Below are positions 1 to 7,411 of a stretch of 36,722 nucleotides of DNA, one piece after another. Positions within the stretch are counted from its first letter, which is position 1, and each line of letters opens with the position of its first letter. Location: contig JAFWQT010000063.1 in NCBI GenBank assembly GCA_017508965.1, positions 1 through 36,722 of the forward strand. The letters are read 5' to 3'. The translations under genes and the position numbers were made by a program. The notes under the pieces were generated by a model, which worked only from the letters and a program-made list of their open reading frames with translations, was not told where the DNA came from and did no database searches. Source of the stretch: Prevotella sp. (lineage in GTDB: Bacteria > Bacteroidota > Bacteroidia > Bacteroidales > Bacteroidaceae).

Positions 1-160
1 ACAAGGAGAGATTCAGCGGCACATTGGTGAGCACATTGACGAACGCCGACAGCCACAACACCCGTTTCTGCCGCTCTCCCATCAGGAGCAGCACGCCCAA
101 CTCTATGAGAATCGTCAGCAGAAGGGCTATCAGCAATATCACGGCCAGTTCTATCGTCAT
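1..160 (-). CDS. Partial integral membrane protein, 5' end only
   Basis: The reading frame opens at ATG 158-160 on the minus strand and runs off the window edge after 53 residues. The visible part begins MTIELAVILLIALLLTILIE, a hydrophobic helix of about 25 residues, then a basic loop (GERQKR) and the start of a second hydrophobic stretch. It is therefore a multi-pass inner-membrane protein of unknown family. Its ATG overlaps the TGA of the upstream transporter gene (ATGA arrangement), which points to translational coupling and a shared transcript. No function can be assigned from this fragment. Confidence 0.7.
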   Translation of the reverse strand, partial: MTIELAVILLIALLLTILIELGVLLLMGERQKRVLWLSAFVNVLTNVPLNLSL

Positions 161-1122
161 GATGTGAGTGTTGAAAGTAGGTAACCAGGTATCAGCGCAG
201 CAGCCAACAGTCCGAAAGCAAGTCCTTCCCTGCCCTTCAGCAGGCCATTGGCCCAATAGAGTGTCACAGGCATGGTGCAGTTCACGGCAAACAGTCCCGT
301 CAGCATTATCGCCCTTTCAGAACTACGGCATAGCAGGCATCCCGACACGACGACCAGCACCGCCACGAGCGTCAGCAATATCCCTATCCGTCGGGCCATC
401 CATCCGCCAGCCATCTTGCCCAGCATGGCCGTCAGACCGATGAGTAGCACCACCATATTGTCTTTCACGATGGCCGACGAGAACGATTCGCCCATGAACG
501 AGCGGAACATCACGAACGCCACAACAACCAGAAGTAGCAGCCAGCGGCTTTGCCGAACCCTACTGCTCCAGGGCGTATCCCGCAGGGCGTCCCCCACCCT
601 CTCGTCGTTCTGTTCCAACTTCAGATAAGCCACCGCCAACAGGCATAAGGCCAACAGGAAGAGATACAGCAGCGACAGCGAGAAGAACACCATGGCAACA
701 GCGAGGCCGAAGGCTCCCGTGGAAACGAAGAGTCCCAGGGCACGCATATCGTTGCCGGTCTTCAGCACCACCTGTTTGCCTCCCCACACATGAAACAGCG
801 AATTGCCTAAGCCCAGCAATACCGGCGCCAGATATCCGGCAAAAGGAAAGCCAAAAGTCACCATCATCACCGCAGTCAGCAGCAAAACCACTGCCGCCAG
901 CAGCATCCAATGCCTGTCGCGCATACGGTCGGCCAGCAGTCCCGTCAACGGCTGTGTCAGGAATGCCAGGACATTATAGACAACGAAGATGCCGGTCAGA
1001 CGGGAGAAACTGAACGGGAAAGCTATCAGATAGAGACAGCACAGGCACAGTCCGTCGACCAGGAAATGCAGCAGTGCGCCGATTCCCACCAAATGCCACC
1101 TATATCTTGTCCGTATGTCCAT
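157..1122 (-). CDS. MFS-like membrane transporter (321 aa)
   Basis: The 321-residue protein is almost entirely hydrophobic, with roughly ten membrane segments. After the second segment it has TGLLADRMRDRHW, which resembles the major facilitator superfamily loop 2-3 signature (G-x-L-a-D-r-x-g-r). That motif is the main reason for the MFS call. The length is short for MFS (usually about 400 residues and 12 helices), so a helix pair may be missing or this may be a divergent small subfamily. The substrate cannot be inferred. Its stop overlaps the start of the next membrane gene by 4 bp, so the two probably form an operon and may act together. It diverges from mdh across a 227-bp intergenic region. 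Confidence 0.65.
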   Translation of the reverse strand: MDIRTRYRWHLVGIGALLHFLVDGLCLCCLYLIAFPFSFSRLTGIFVVYNVLAFLTQPLTGLLADRMRDRHWMLLAAVVLLLTAVMMVTFGFPFAGYLAPVLLGLGNSLFHVWGGKQVVLKTGNDMRALGLFVSTGAFGLAVAMVFFSLSLLYLFLLALCLLAVAYLKLEQNDERVGDALRDTPWSSRVRQSRWLLLLVVVAFVMFRSFMGESFSSAIVKDNMVVLLIGLTAMLGKMAGGWMARRIGILLTLVAVLVVVSGCLLCRSSERAIMLTGLFAVNCTMPVTLYWANGLLKGREGLAFGLLAAALIPGYLLSTLTS

Positions 1123-1156
1123 ACGCCTCCAACTTTTAACCTCAGTTGTCAGGTGG

Positions 1157-1187
1157 CGAAGTTACGACAAAATAACGGAATATGCAA
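1157..1187 (-). promoter_or_regulatory. Putative Bacteroidetes promoter for the MFS-like gene
   Basis: On the minus strand TTG (1185-1187) is followed after exactly 20 nt by TAACTTCG (1157-1164). This is one mismatch from the Bacteroidetes -7 element TAnnTTTG at the expected spacing from a -33 TTG. It lies about 35 nt upstream of the ATG at 1122. Confidence 0.4.
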
Positions 1188-1302
1188 GAATTATTCCCGT
1201 AATTAGCAAATAATTTGCCAACTCCAATTGACAAACCTGCTCATTTTCAGAAAATATAACATAAAAAAAGCCTGCTACATTCCACTTTCCACTTTTTTTT
1301 CG

Positions 1303-1310
1303 TATCTTTG
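1303..1310 (+). promoter_or_regulatory. -7 promoter element of mdh
   Basis: TATCTTTG matches the Bacteroidetes primary sigma factor -7 consensus TAnnTTTG and lies 39 nt upstream of the mdh ATG. No clear -33 TTTG is present at the usual distance. The region between is T-rich. Confidence 0.6.
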
Positions 1311-1349
1311 CCCCACAAGAACGTTTTAACAAAAAATTAATTCAACGCT

Positions 1350-2342
1350 ATGGCATTTTTAACAAACGACAAGTTGACCATCGTCGGCGCAGCCGGTATG
1401 ATTGGTTCTAACATGGTTCAGACAGCCCTGATGATGGGCCTGACAAGCGACATCTGTCTCTATGACGTATTCTCTCCCGAGGGTGTGGCAGAGGAAATGC
1501 GCCAGAGTGGCTTCGGCAACGTGAAGATTACCGCTACCACCGACGCCAAGGAGGCTTTCACTAACGCGAAGTATATCATTTCTTCCGGTGGTGCTCCCCG
1601 TAAGGCTGGCATGACCCGTGAAGACCTGCTCGCCGGCAACTGTAAGATTGCTGAGGAACTGGGCCAGAACATCAAGCAGTACTGCCCCGATGTGAAGCAT
1701 GTGGTTATCATCTTCAACCCCGCCGACCTTACCGGTCTCGTAACATTACTCTATTCCGGACTGAAACCCGGTCAGGTAACAACCCTCGCTGGCCTTGACA
1801 CCACTCGTCTGCAGAGTGCACTGGCTAAGAAGTTCAATGTGATGCAGGACGATATCACCGGTTGCGCTACCTATGGTGGCCACGGAGAGCAGATGGCCGT
1901 ATTCGGAAGCCATGTAGAGATTGCCGGCCGCAAGCTGACCGACATCATCGGAACTGCTGAATTCCCCGAGGCTGAATGGGAGCAGATGAAGACCGACGTC
2001 ACCAAGGGCGGTGCCAAGATTATCGAGCTCCGCGGACGCTCTTCTTTCCAGAGCCCCTCTTACCTCTCTGTTGAGATGATTCGTGCCGCCATGGGCGGTG
2101 AGCCCTTCCGCTTCCCCGTTGGAACATACGTATCGACCGACAAGTACGACCACATCATGATGGCCATGAAGACCACCATGACCGCCGAGGGTGCCAAGTA
2201 TGAGGTTCCCCAGGGAACTCCCGAGGAGAATGCCAAGCTCGACCAGAGCTACGAGCACCTCTGCAAGATGCGCGACGAGCTGGTTACGCTGAACATTGTT
2301 CCTCCCATCAGCGAGTGGAGCAAAATCAACCCGAACCTCTAA
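1350..2342 (+). CDS. mdh: Malate dehydrogenase
   Basis: NAD-dependent malate dehydrogenase interconverts malate and oxaloacetate in the cytosol. In Bacteroidales it serves mainly the reductive branch from oxaloacetate to fumarate and succinate. The 330-residue length fits the family. The N-terminal Rossmann fold carries the glycine-rich nucleotide loop GAAGMIGSN (residues 12-20), followed by the ISSGGAPRKAGMTREDLL segment that forms the active-site loop with substrate-binding arginines. Further on are FNPADLTG, LDTTRL and GGHGEQM, the last holding the catalytic histidine. The lactate/malate dehydrogenase C-terminal fold completes the protein. The start at 1350 follows an A-rich leader and a good -7 element. 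It is followed closely by the hexapeptide-protein gene, with a large hairpin between them. Confidence 0.95.
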   Translation: MAFLTNDKLTIVGAAGMIGSNMVQTALMMGLTSDICLYDVFSPEGVAEEMRQSGFGNVKITATTDAKEAFTNAKYIISSGGAPRKAGMTREDLLAGNCKIAEELGQNIKQYCPDVKHVVIIFNPADLTGLVTLLYSGLKPGQVTTLAGLDTTRLQSALAKKFNVMQDDITGCATYGGHGEQMAVFGSHVEIAGRKLTDIIGTAEFPEAEWEQMKTDVTKGGAKIIELRGRSSFQSPSYLSVEMIRAAMGGEPFRFPVGTYVSTDKYDHIMMAMKTTMTAEGAKYEVPQGTPEENAKLDQSYEHLCKMRDELVTLNIVPPISEWSKINPNL

Positions 2343-2352
2343 GGTTTTGACA

Positions 2353-2443
2353 AAATTGAAATAATGAAATAATGAGAAAATGAGAAATTGGCTGTGCAAA
2401 AGCCATCATTTCTCATTTTCTCATTTTCTTAATTTCTCAATTT
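2353..2443. repeat. Octamer-array hairpin between mdh and the gamma-CA gene
   Basis: Two 35-nt arms (2353-2387 and 2409-2443) are near-perfect reverse complements, with a short inner stem TGGCT/AGCCA near the loop. Each arm is a tandem array of 8-bp units. The left arm has AAATAATG twice, then AGAAAATG and AGAAATTG. The right arm has TTTCTCAT twice, then TTTCTTAA and TTTCTCAA. It fills almost the whole 109-bp gap. It could act as an attenuator or processing site, but lacks the GC-rich stem of a standard terminator. Confidence 0.85.
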
Positions 2444-2451
2444 CAGAAAAA

Positions 2452-2961
2452 ATGGCTTTAATTAAAGAAGTAAACGGACTGAAACCCCAATGGGGTAAGA
2501 ACTGCTATTTCAGCGAGAATGCCACGATAGTGGGCGAAGTGACCATGGGCGACGAATGTTCCGTGTGGTTCAATGCCGTCGTTCGCGGTGATGTGGCCTA
2601 TATTAAAATAGGTGACCGGACGAACGTACAGGATGGCGCCTGCCTGCATACCACCTATAAGATTGGTCCGCTGAACATCGGTTCCGATGTAACCATCGGC
2701 CACAATGCCACCATTCATGCCTGCACCATCCACGACCACGCCCTGATAGGCATGGGTGCCACGCTGCTCGACAACTGCGAGATTGGCGAAGGCGCCATCG
2801 TTGCTGCCGGAGCTTTGGTCGTAGGAGGCACCAAGGTGGGTGCCGGTGAAATCTGGGGAGGCGTGCCCGCCAAGTTTATCAAGAAGGTACGCCCCGGACA
2901 GACCGACAACGCCGCTCACTACGTTGCCTATATGGACTGGTATCGCGAGCGCGAAGAATAA
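2452..2961 (+). CDS. Gamma-carbonic anhydrase family hexapeptide-repeat protein
   Basis: This 169-residue left-handed beta-helix protein has repeated hexapeptide turns (for example NATIVGEVTMGDECSVWFNA and VTIGHNATIHACTI). It also has the three spaced histidines expected of a gamma-carbonic anhydrase metal site: one in GACLHTTY and two in IGHNATIH. The C-terminal segment WGGVPAKFIKKV is typical of the YrdA/PaaY-like branch. Bacterial members are cytosolic; some hydrate CO2 and others are acyltransferase-like or of unknown activity, so the reaction is not certain. An earlier in-frame ATG at 2380 would add residues encoded by the upstream hairpin, so the start at 2452 (MALIKEVNGL) is preferred. 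It is likely co-transcribed with mdh. Confidence 0.85.
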   Translation: MALIKEVNGLKPQWGKNCYFSENATIVGEVTMGDECSVWFNAVVRGDVAYIKIGDRTNVQDGACLHTTYKIGPLNIGSDVTIGHNATIHACTIHDHALIGMGATLLDNCEIGEGAIVAAGALVVGGTKVGAGEIWGGVPAKFIKKVRPGQTDNAAHYVAYMDWYREREE

Positions 2962-2984
2962 ATTCACCTATAGATACAAATTTT

Positions 2985-3054
2985 AGTACGCAGAGACGCA
3001 GAGACACAGAGTTTATTGTTATAGAGAAAACAAGACTCTGCGTCTCTGCGTACT
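2985..3054. repeat. Octamer-array hairpin downstream of the gamma-CA gene
   Basis: A perfect 19-bp inverted repeat (2985-3003 with 3036-3054) encloses a 32-nt spacer. The left arm is built of 8-bp units ACGCAGAG, ACGCAGAG, then ACACAGAG running into the spacer. The right arm is the inverted copy. The architecture matches the hairpin at 2353-2443 although the unit sequence differs. It sits 24 nt after the stop codon and could end or stabilise the mdh transcript. Confidence 0.85.
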
Positions 3055-3070
3055 GCCCATTCCCCGTTCT

Positions 3071-3187
3071 GCCGAATTTGCAATTCGGCAGCATTGAGCC
3101 GGGCATTTGTAATGCCCATTGCCGAAAAAGGCATCTTTCGGATTGCAAATCCTAATACTCTATGCGTTTGAATTGCAAATTCAAACG
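3071..3187. repeat. Cluster of four short palindromes with an ATTTGCAAT-type core
   Basis: Four palindromes occur in 117 bp: 3071-3089 (stem GCCGAATT, loop TGC), 3101-3117 (stem GGGCATT, loop TGT), 3140-3152 (stem GGATT, loop GCA) and 3165-3187 (stem CGTTTGAATT, loop GCA). The stems differ but all close on ATT/AAT around a 3-nt loop. The loop orientation switches from TGC-like to GCA after the second copy. They look like REP-type dispersed repeats. No associated transposase is in the window. Confidence 0.8.
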
Positions 3188-3218
3188 AACAGGTGTCCGC
3201 GGATCATGTTTTCTGTAT

Positions 3219-3522
3219 AGGATTTTTTCGTTTTAAGGGTGTAAGGGTGCTAAAATGCCGATAAACACTGGGCTCGCACCCTGTTCAGAAGGGTGTCAAG
3301 GGTGTCATAAGGGTGTCAGCTTTTTTACAAATTCTCTAGAGAATTTGATTCATCCGATTATTATTTGTGCACCATCTGATGGCAGTTTGGAGATAAATTC
3401 TCTAGAGAATTTATCAAAAGTATTACACCCTTATGACACCCTTGACACCCTTCTGAACAGGGTGCGAGCCCAGTGTTTATCGGCATTATGACACCCTTAC
3501 ACCCTTAAAACGAAAAATCTCT
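3219..3522. mobile_element. 304-bp inverted-repeat element, MITE-like
   Basis: Two arms of about 125 bp (roughly 3219-3349 and 3392-3522) are almost exact reverse complements around a spacer of about 42 bp. Each arm holds several AAGGGTGT-type repeats and ends near the spacer in its own palindrome centred on TCTCTAGAGA (3328-3347 and 3392-3415, the latter a perfect 24-mer). A 5-bp direct repeat TGTAT flanks it at 3214-3218 and 3523-3527, which may be a target-site duplication. No transposase is encoded. A long frame across it is only the mirror translation of the arms. It is therefore read as a non-autonomous element or a large structured regulatory sequence. Confidence 0.75.
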
Positions 3523-3596
3523 TGTATGCGCGCGCGAGAGTAAGTACAAAATTGAAACCTGAAATATGCGCAGAGGAAGTTGTATTGTTGAACACC

Positions 3597-3630
3597 AGCG
3601 GGGCAAACGAGTGATCTCGTTTGCCCCGCT
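3597..3630. terminator. Strong hairpin, possible terminator
   Basis: A perfect 15-bp stem (3597-3611 with 3616-3630, arm AGCGGGGCAAACGAG) has a 4-nt TGAT loop. Only a weak T-run follows on either strand. It lies 46 nt beyond the stop of the minus-strand coding remnant at 3676-3771, which suggests it once terminated that gene. Confidence 0.55.
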
Positions 3631-3675
3631 ACTATTTTAGACGTGTCCTGCCATTGGGGAAACGCCGCGCCACTC

Positions 3676-3771
3676 CTATTTGTTGACAATCTCTTTCAGC
3701 GAAGATCCGAAGATGACGTATTGCGTATTGCCGGCAATGGTGCCCTCGTTCTGTCCCCAAAGGAAGGGCAT
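3676..3771 (-). pseudogene. Possible C-terminal remnant of a lost gene
   Basis: On the minus strand a 31-codon frame from ATG 3771 to TAG 3676 reads MPFLWGQNEGTIAGN, continues TQYVIFGSSLKEIVNK and stops. Its composition and codon use look like the end of a real protein. Sequence upstream in the same frame does not extend it, and a strong hairpin follows 46 nt downstream. The most likely reading is the surviving 3' end of a gene destroyed by the rearrangements that left the adjacent repeats. A short functional protein is possible but less likely. The family is not recognised. Confidence 0.35.
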
Positions 3772-3909
3772 AACTTATAGTTATGACGTAGATTCTGCCG
3801 AGCTGTTGAATTCACCTCTTTTTAATTATAGAATATTAACAACCGGACAAGGAATCGAGTGCTAACGCGCTTTTCAGATGAGGCTCACTATACAATAAAT
3901 AAGGAAAGA

Positions 3910-4863
3910 TTGCGTTATTTCGTTGTGTTTAGACGATTTTACTGGCTGCTGATTCTGTGTGCCATCACCTCTCTGGGGGCGAAGGCACAATACGATCCGC
4001 ACTTCAGCCATTACTATGGCATGGAGGCGGCATATAACCCTGCGGCCGTGGGAAAAGAGTCGAAACTGAACGTGGTGGGCGCCTATGCCATGAACCTGGC
4101 GGGCTTCGAGAACAATCCCCGAACGTTCTATGTAGGCGGCGACATGCCGTTCTATGCGCTGAACAGCTACCACGGCGCGGGCATCAACCTGATGAACGAC
4201 CAGATTGGTATCTTCACCCATCAGCGGGTAAGCCTCCAGTATTCGTATAAGATGAAACTGGCAGGAGGCACCTTGGGCATCGGTCTGCAGGCGGGTTTCC
4301 TGAACGAAAGCCTGAAAGCGTCGGATTTGGATTTGGCCGACAAAAACGACCCGGCCTTCTCATCGTCGGACACCAATGGCAACGCCCTCGACTTAGGTGC
4401 AGGCGTGTATTACCAGCACGGACGATGGTATGCCGGAGCCTCGGTGCAACATGCCACATCGCCGCTGGTGGAACTTGGCGAACTGAATGAATTTCAGATA
4501 GACAGAACTTATTATTTGACAGGCGGATACAATATTAAGCTAAGAAATCCGTTTTTATCAATACCCGTCTCAGTGCTCGGGATGAGCGATGGTGTCTCGT
4601 ACAGGGGCGACGTGACTGCCCGCCTGGTGTACACCACCGAAAGGAGAACGCTGATGGCCGGTGTGGGCTACAGTCCCACCAATTCGGTGACGGTAATGGT
4701 AGGCGGCAGTTTCCACGGCATCAACGTGGGATACAGCTACGAGGCTTACACCAACGGCATCTCGCTGGGCAATGGCAGCCACGAGCTGTTCGTCAGCTAC
4801 CAGACCGACCTTAATCTTTATAAGAAAGGTAAGAATAAGCACAAAAGCGTGAGGCTGCTCTGA
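3910..4863 (+). CDS. porP: PorP/SprF family T9SS outer-membrane protein
   Basis: This is a type IX secretion system/gliding protein of the PorP/SprF family, an outer-membrane beta-barrel that accompanies the GldK-N motor and ring. After a signal peptide (WLLILCAITSLGAKA) the mature protein begins AQYDPHFSHYYG and continues with MEAAYNPAAVGK, the characteristic N-terminal region of the family. Alternating beta-strand sequence follows to the end (about 317 residues). The start is uncertain. TTG at 3910 follows a purine-rich AAGGAAAGA and gives a normal signal peptide. GTG 3859 would add 17 residues, and GTG 3925 is also possible. It is first in the gldKLMN block with a 55-bp gap, and no convincing TAnnTTTG element was found upstream. 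Confidence 0.85.
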   Translation: MRYFVVFRRFYWLLILCAITSLGAKAQYDPHFSHYYGMEAAYNPAAVGKESKLNVVGAYAMNLAGFENNPRTFYVGGDMPFYALNSYHGAGINLMNDQIGIFTHQRVSLQYSYKMKLAGGTLGIGLQAGFLNESLKASDLDLADKNDPAFSSSDTNGNALDLGAGVYYQHGRWYAGASVQHATSPLVELGELNEFQIDRTYYLTGGYNIKLRNPFLSIPVSVLGMSDGVSYRGDVTARLVYTTERRTLMAGVGYSPTNSVTVMVGGSFHGINVGYSYEAYTNGISLGNGSHELFVSYQTDLNLYKKGKNKHKSVRLL

Positions 4864-4918
4864 TGGCAGCAGAACCTTCAAGCATTTAGGAAATAAGGAC
4901 AAACAACAAATAGAGATA

Positions 4919-6433
4919 ATGACATACAAAGAGATGAAAACAGAAAGCGAAAAGAATCGTGAGAAGATGGGAAGAATGATGCGTAGTGCATTCTTCGTCC
5001 TCTCTTTTTCTACGTTCCTCTTGATCTTCGTAGGTTGCGCAGGCAGCAAGCTGTCGTCGTCGTCAGGACGCGGCGGTGAAGTGACGGGCGTAGGCGGCGG
5101 CAAGTCGTTCTCGGAGCCCACACCCTACGGCATGACGCTGGTGAAACGCGGTTTCCTGAAGATGGGTATCGAGAAGGAGGATTCTCTTTGGGGTAAGCAG
5201 ACTCCATTGAAGGACATCTCTGTCGACGGGTTCTGGATGGACGAGACGGAGGTGACCAACTCTGAATACAAGCAGTTCGTCTACTGGGTGCGCGATTCTA
5301 TTCTGCGCACGCGCCTGGCCGACCCCTCGTATGGAGGTGATGAATCATACATGATTACCGAAGACAAGAACGGCGACCCCGTGACGCCTCATCTGAACTG
5401 GAAGAAGAGTCTGCCACGCAAGCCCAACGAGGACGAGCAGCGCGCCATCGAGAGTCTCTACGAGATAAACCCCGTGACCGGCGAACGCCTGCTTGACTGG
5501 CGGCAGATGAACTATCGCTACGAAGTGTACGACTACACGGCTGCAGCACTTCGCCGCAACCGCCTGAACCCCGACGAGCGTCAGTTCAATACCGACATCA
5601 CGGTTGACCCCGACGAGGTGGTGATGATTTCCAAGGACACGGCCTATATCGACGACGAAGGTCGCATCGTGCGCCAGACCATCGACCGTCCGCTTTCCGG
5701 ACCGTGGGACTTCCTGAACACCTACATCGTGAATATCTATCCCGACACCACCTGTTGGGTGAACGACTTCCAGAACTCTGACAACGAGATGTATCTGCGC
5801 TACTATTTCAGCAACCCCACCTACAACAACTATCCCGTGGTGGGCGTCACTTGGGAGCAGGCCAACGCATTCTGCGCATGGCGTACCGACTATCTGCTGA
5901 AAGGACTGGGCGGCGAAGCCCGCTACATTCAGCGCTACCGTCTGCCGACCGAGGCCGAATGGGAGTTTGCCGCACGAGGCAAAGAAGGCAACGAATTCCC
6001 CTGGGAGAACGAAGACATGAAGAGCGACCGCGGCTGCTATTATGCCAACTTCAAGCCCGACCGCGGCAACTACACCAAGGACGGCAACCTGATTACTTCG
6101 AAGGTGGGCATCTACGGGGCCAACTCTAACGGACTGTTCGACATGGCCGGCAACGTGGCCGAATGGTGCAGCACCATCTATACCGAGGCTGGTGTGGAAG
6201 CCATGAACGACCTGAACCCCCAGTTGCGCTACAATGCCGCCAAGGAAGACCCCTACAAACTGAAGAAGAAGAGTGTGCGCGGAGGTTCGTGGAAAGACCC
6301 CGAGAGCATGATACGCTCGGCTTGGCGTTCGTGGGAATACCAGAACCAGCCCCGCTCGTATATCGGATTCCGCTGCGTAAGGTCGCTGGCCAGCTCTTCG
6401 AGCGACAAAATCAAGACGAAGAAAAAGAAATAA
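4919..6433 (+). CDS. gldK: T9SS lipoprotein GldK/PorK
   Basis: GldK (PorK) is an outer-membrane lipoprotein that, with GldN, forms the periplasmic ring of the type IX secretion system. A hydrophobic signal ends in a lipobox, FVGC, with the modified cysteine at residue 40 of this frame. No acidic surface-export signal follows, consistent with a periplasm-facing protein. The rest has the formylglycine-generating-enzyme/sulfatase-modifying-factor fold. Visible blocks are VDGFWMDETEVTNSEYKQFV near residue 100, RLPTEAEWEFAARG near 345, GNVAEWCSTIY near 415, and VRGGSWKDPESMIRSAWR near 455 with YIGFRCVRS at the end. In this family the fold is thought to be structural. Starts at 4934, 4967 or 4976 would give a more usual signal-peptide length. 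The C-terminus is lysine-rich. Confidence 0.93.
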   Translation: MTYKEMKTESEKNREKMGRMMRSAFFVLSFSTFLLIFVGCAGSKLSSSSGRGGEVTGVGGGKSFSEPTPYGMTLVKRGFLKMGIEKEDSLWGKQTPLKDISVDGFWMDETEVTNSEYKQFVYWVRDSILRTRLADPSYGGDESYMITEDKNGDPVTPHLNWKKSLPRKPNEDEQRAIESLYEINPVTGERLLDWRQMNYRYEVYDYTAAALRRNRLNPDERQFNTDITVDPDEVVMISKDTAYIDDEGRIVRQTIDRPLSGPWDFLNTYIVNIYPDTTCWVNDFQNSDNEMYLRYYFSNPTYNNYPVVGVTWEQANAFCAWRTDYLLKGLGGEARYIQRYRLPTEAEWEFAARGKEGNEFPWENEDMKSDRGCYYANFKPDRGNYTKDGNLITSKVGIYGANSNGLFDMAGNVAEWCSTIYTEAGVEAMNDLNPQLRYNAAKEDPYKLKKKSVRGGSWKDPESMIRSAWRSWEYQNQPRSYIGFRCVRSLASSSSDKIKTKKKK

Positions 6434-6439
6434 TGGCGC

Positions 6440-6471
6440 CATAACGTCATAACGCCATAACGAAATAACGC
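6440..6471 (+). repeat. 8-bp tandem array in the gldK-gldL gap
   Basis: Four 8-bp units follow the gldK stop: CATAACGT, CATAACGC, CATAACGA and AATAACGC. An A-rich run and the GTG start of gldL come next. The motif ATAACGAAATAA and the trailing A-run recur at the gltX-waaA junction (20354-20409). Confidence 0.8.
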
Positions 6472-6487
6472 AAAAAAAGAATAAAAA

Positions 6488-7402
6488 GTGACACAGTATA
6501 GCAAATTCAATGTCATCTACCGCCTGCAGAAGTGGATGGACAGCGTGCCAGGACAGACGTTCCTGAACTACGCATACAGTTGGGGTGCCTCTATCGTGAT
6601 TTTGGGTACTCTGTTCAAACTGACTCACTTGCCGGGAGCCAACTTCTTCCTGTTCCTCGGAATGGGAACCGAGGTGTTCGTGTTCTTCCTGTCGGCCTTC
6701 GACCGCCCGTTCGACAAGACTGCCGACGGCATGGAACTGCCCACCCATGTGGGTAACGTGACGGGAACTCCTGAGACCATCGAGATTCCCGAGAATGCCG
6801 AACAGCTGCAGCCTGCTGCCGTAGTGAGCGGCGGCGGTTCCGTGGCAGGCGGCACTGTCATCGAGGGCGGCAGTCCCGTGGTGGGCGGCGGCACCATCAT
6901 CATTGGCGGCGGAGCAGGCGGCGGAACAGGTGCAGCACCGGCAGCAGCTGCTTCCACCGACGATAATGAAAAGGTTACACCTGTACGGGTGAACACCGAG
7001 GCCGTGGCCGCTGTTTCGTCATCGGTAGCCACCATGGCAGGCTCTGCTGCAGGCCAGCAGCCGCTGCCTAAGATGGATCCCGAACTGGAGCAGGCCACTA
7101 CCGACTATGTGGCTGAACTGAAGCGACTCACGGAAATGCTCTCGAAGGTTGCAGAACAGAGCGAGAAACTGGGCCGCAACTCCGAGGAGATGGACAACCT
7201 CGACCGCACGCTGACCGGCATCTGCAAGGTTTATGAGATGCAGCTGAAGAGTGCCAGCTCGCAGATTGGCACCATCGACGAGATTAACGAACAGACCAAG
7301 AAGATGGCCAAGCAGATAGAGGAACTGAACCGTATCTATACCCGCATGATCGAGGCCATGACCGTGAACATGCCCGCCGGAGCCGTTCGCCCGCAGGTGT
7401 AA
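6488..7402 (+). CDS. gldL: T9SS inner-membrane motor protein GldL/PorL
   Basis: GldL (PorL) forms, with GldM, the proton-driven inner-membrane motor of type IX secretion. Two transmembrane helices lie near residues 25-45 (YAYSWGASIVILGTLFKL) and 52-70 (FFLFLGMGTEVFVFFLSAF). Glu62 in helix 2 corresponds to the conserved membrane glutamate proposed to carry protons. Then come a Gly/Ala-rich linker (residues about 111-157) and a cytoplasmic coiled-coil-like tail (residues about 200-290). The start is GTG at 6488 (MTQYSKFNVI), after an A-rich leader. The 304-residue length fits the family. An octamer array separates it from gldK and a heptamer array from gldM. Confidence 0.92.
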   Translation: MTQYSKFNVIYRLQKWMDSVPGQTFLNYAYSWGASIVILGTLFKLTHLPGANFFLFLGMGTEVFVFFLSAFDRPFDKTADGMELPTHVGNVTGTPETIEIPENAEQLQPAAVVSGGGSVAGGTVIEGGSPVVGGGTIIIGGGAGGGTGAAPAAAASTDDNEKVTPVRVNTEAVAAVSSSVATMAGSAAGQQPLPKMDPELEQATTDYVAELKRLTEMLSKVAEQSEKLGRNSEEMDNLDRTLTGICKVYEMQLKSASSQIGTIDEINEQTKKMAKQIEELNRIYTRMIEAMTVNMPAGAVRPQV

Positions 7403-7411
7403 GTGTTTTTA

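Noticed and set aside
2988..3187. Possible CRISPR array
   Set aside because: The repeats are 8-bp units or single short palindromes with no regular spacers, and no cas genes are in the window.
3255..3491. 78-codon plus-strand frame across the 304-bp inverted repeat
   Set aside because: Its beginning and end are translations of the two complementary arms, with no promoter and no family resemblance. It is a by-product of the repeat.
3219..3522. Possible plasmid or chromosomal replication origin because of AAGGGTGT iterons
   Set aside because: There is no initiator gene nearby, no DnaA-box cluster, and the iterons are explained by the two mirrored arms.
5345..6748. 467-codon minus-strand frame opposite gldK and gldL
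   Set aside because: It is antisense to two well-supported genes, spans their intergenic array and has a shadow-like composition.
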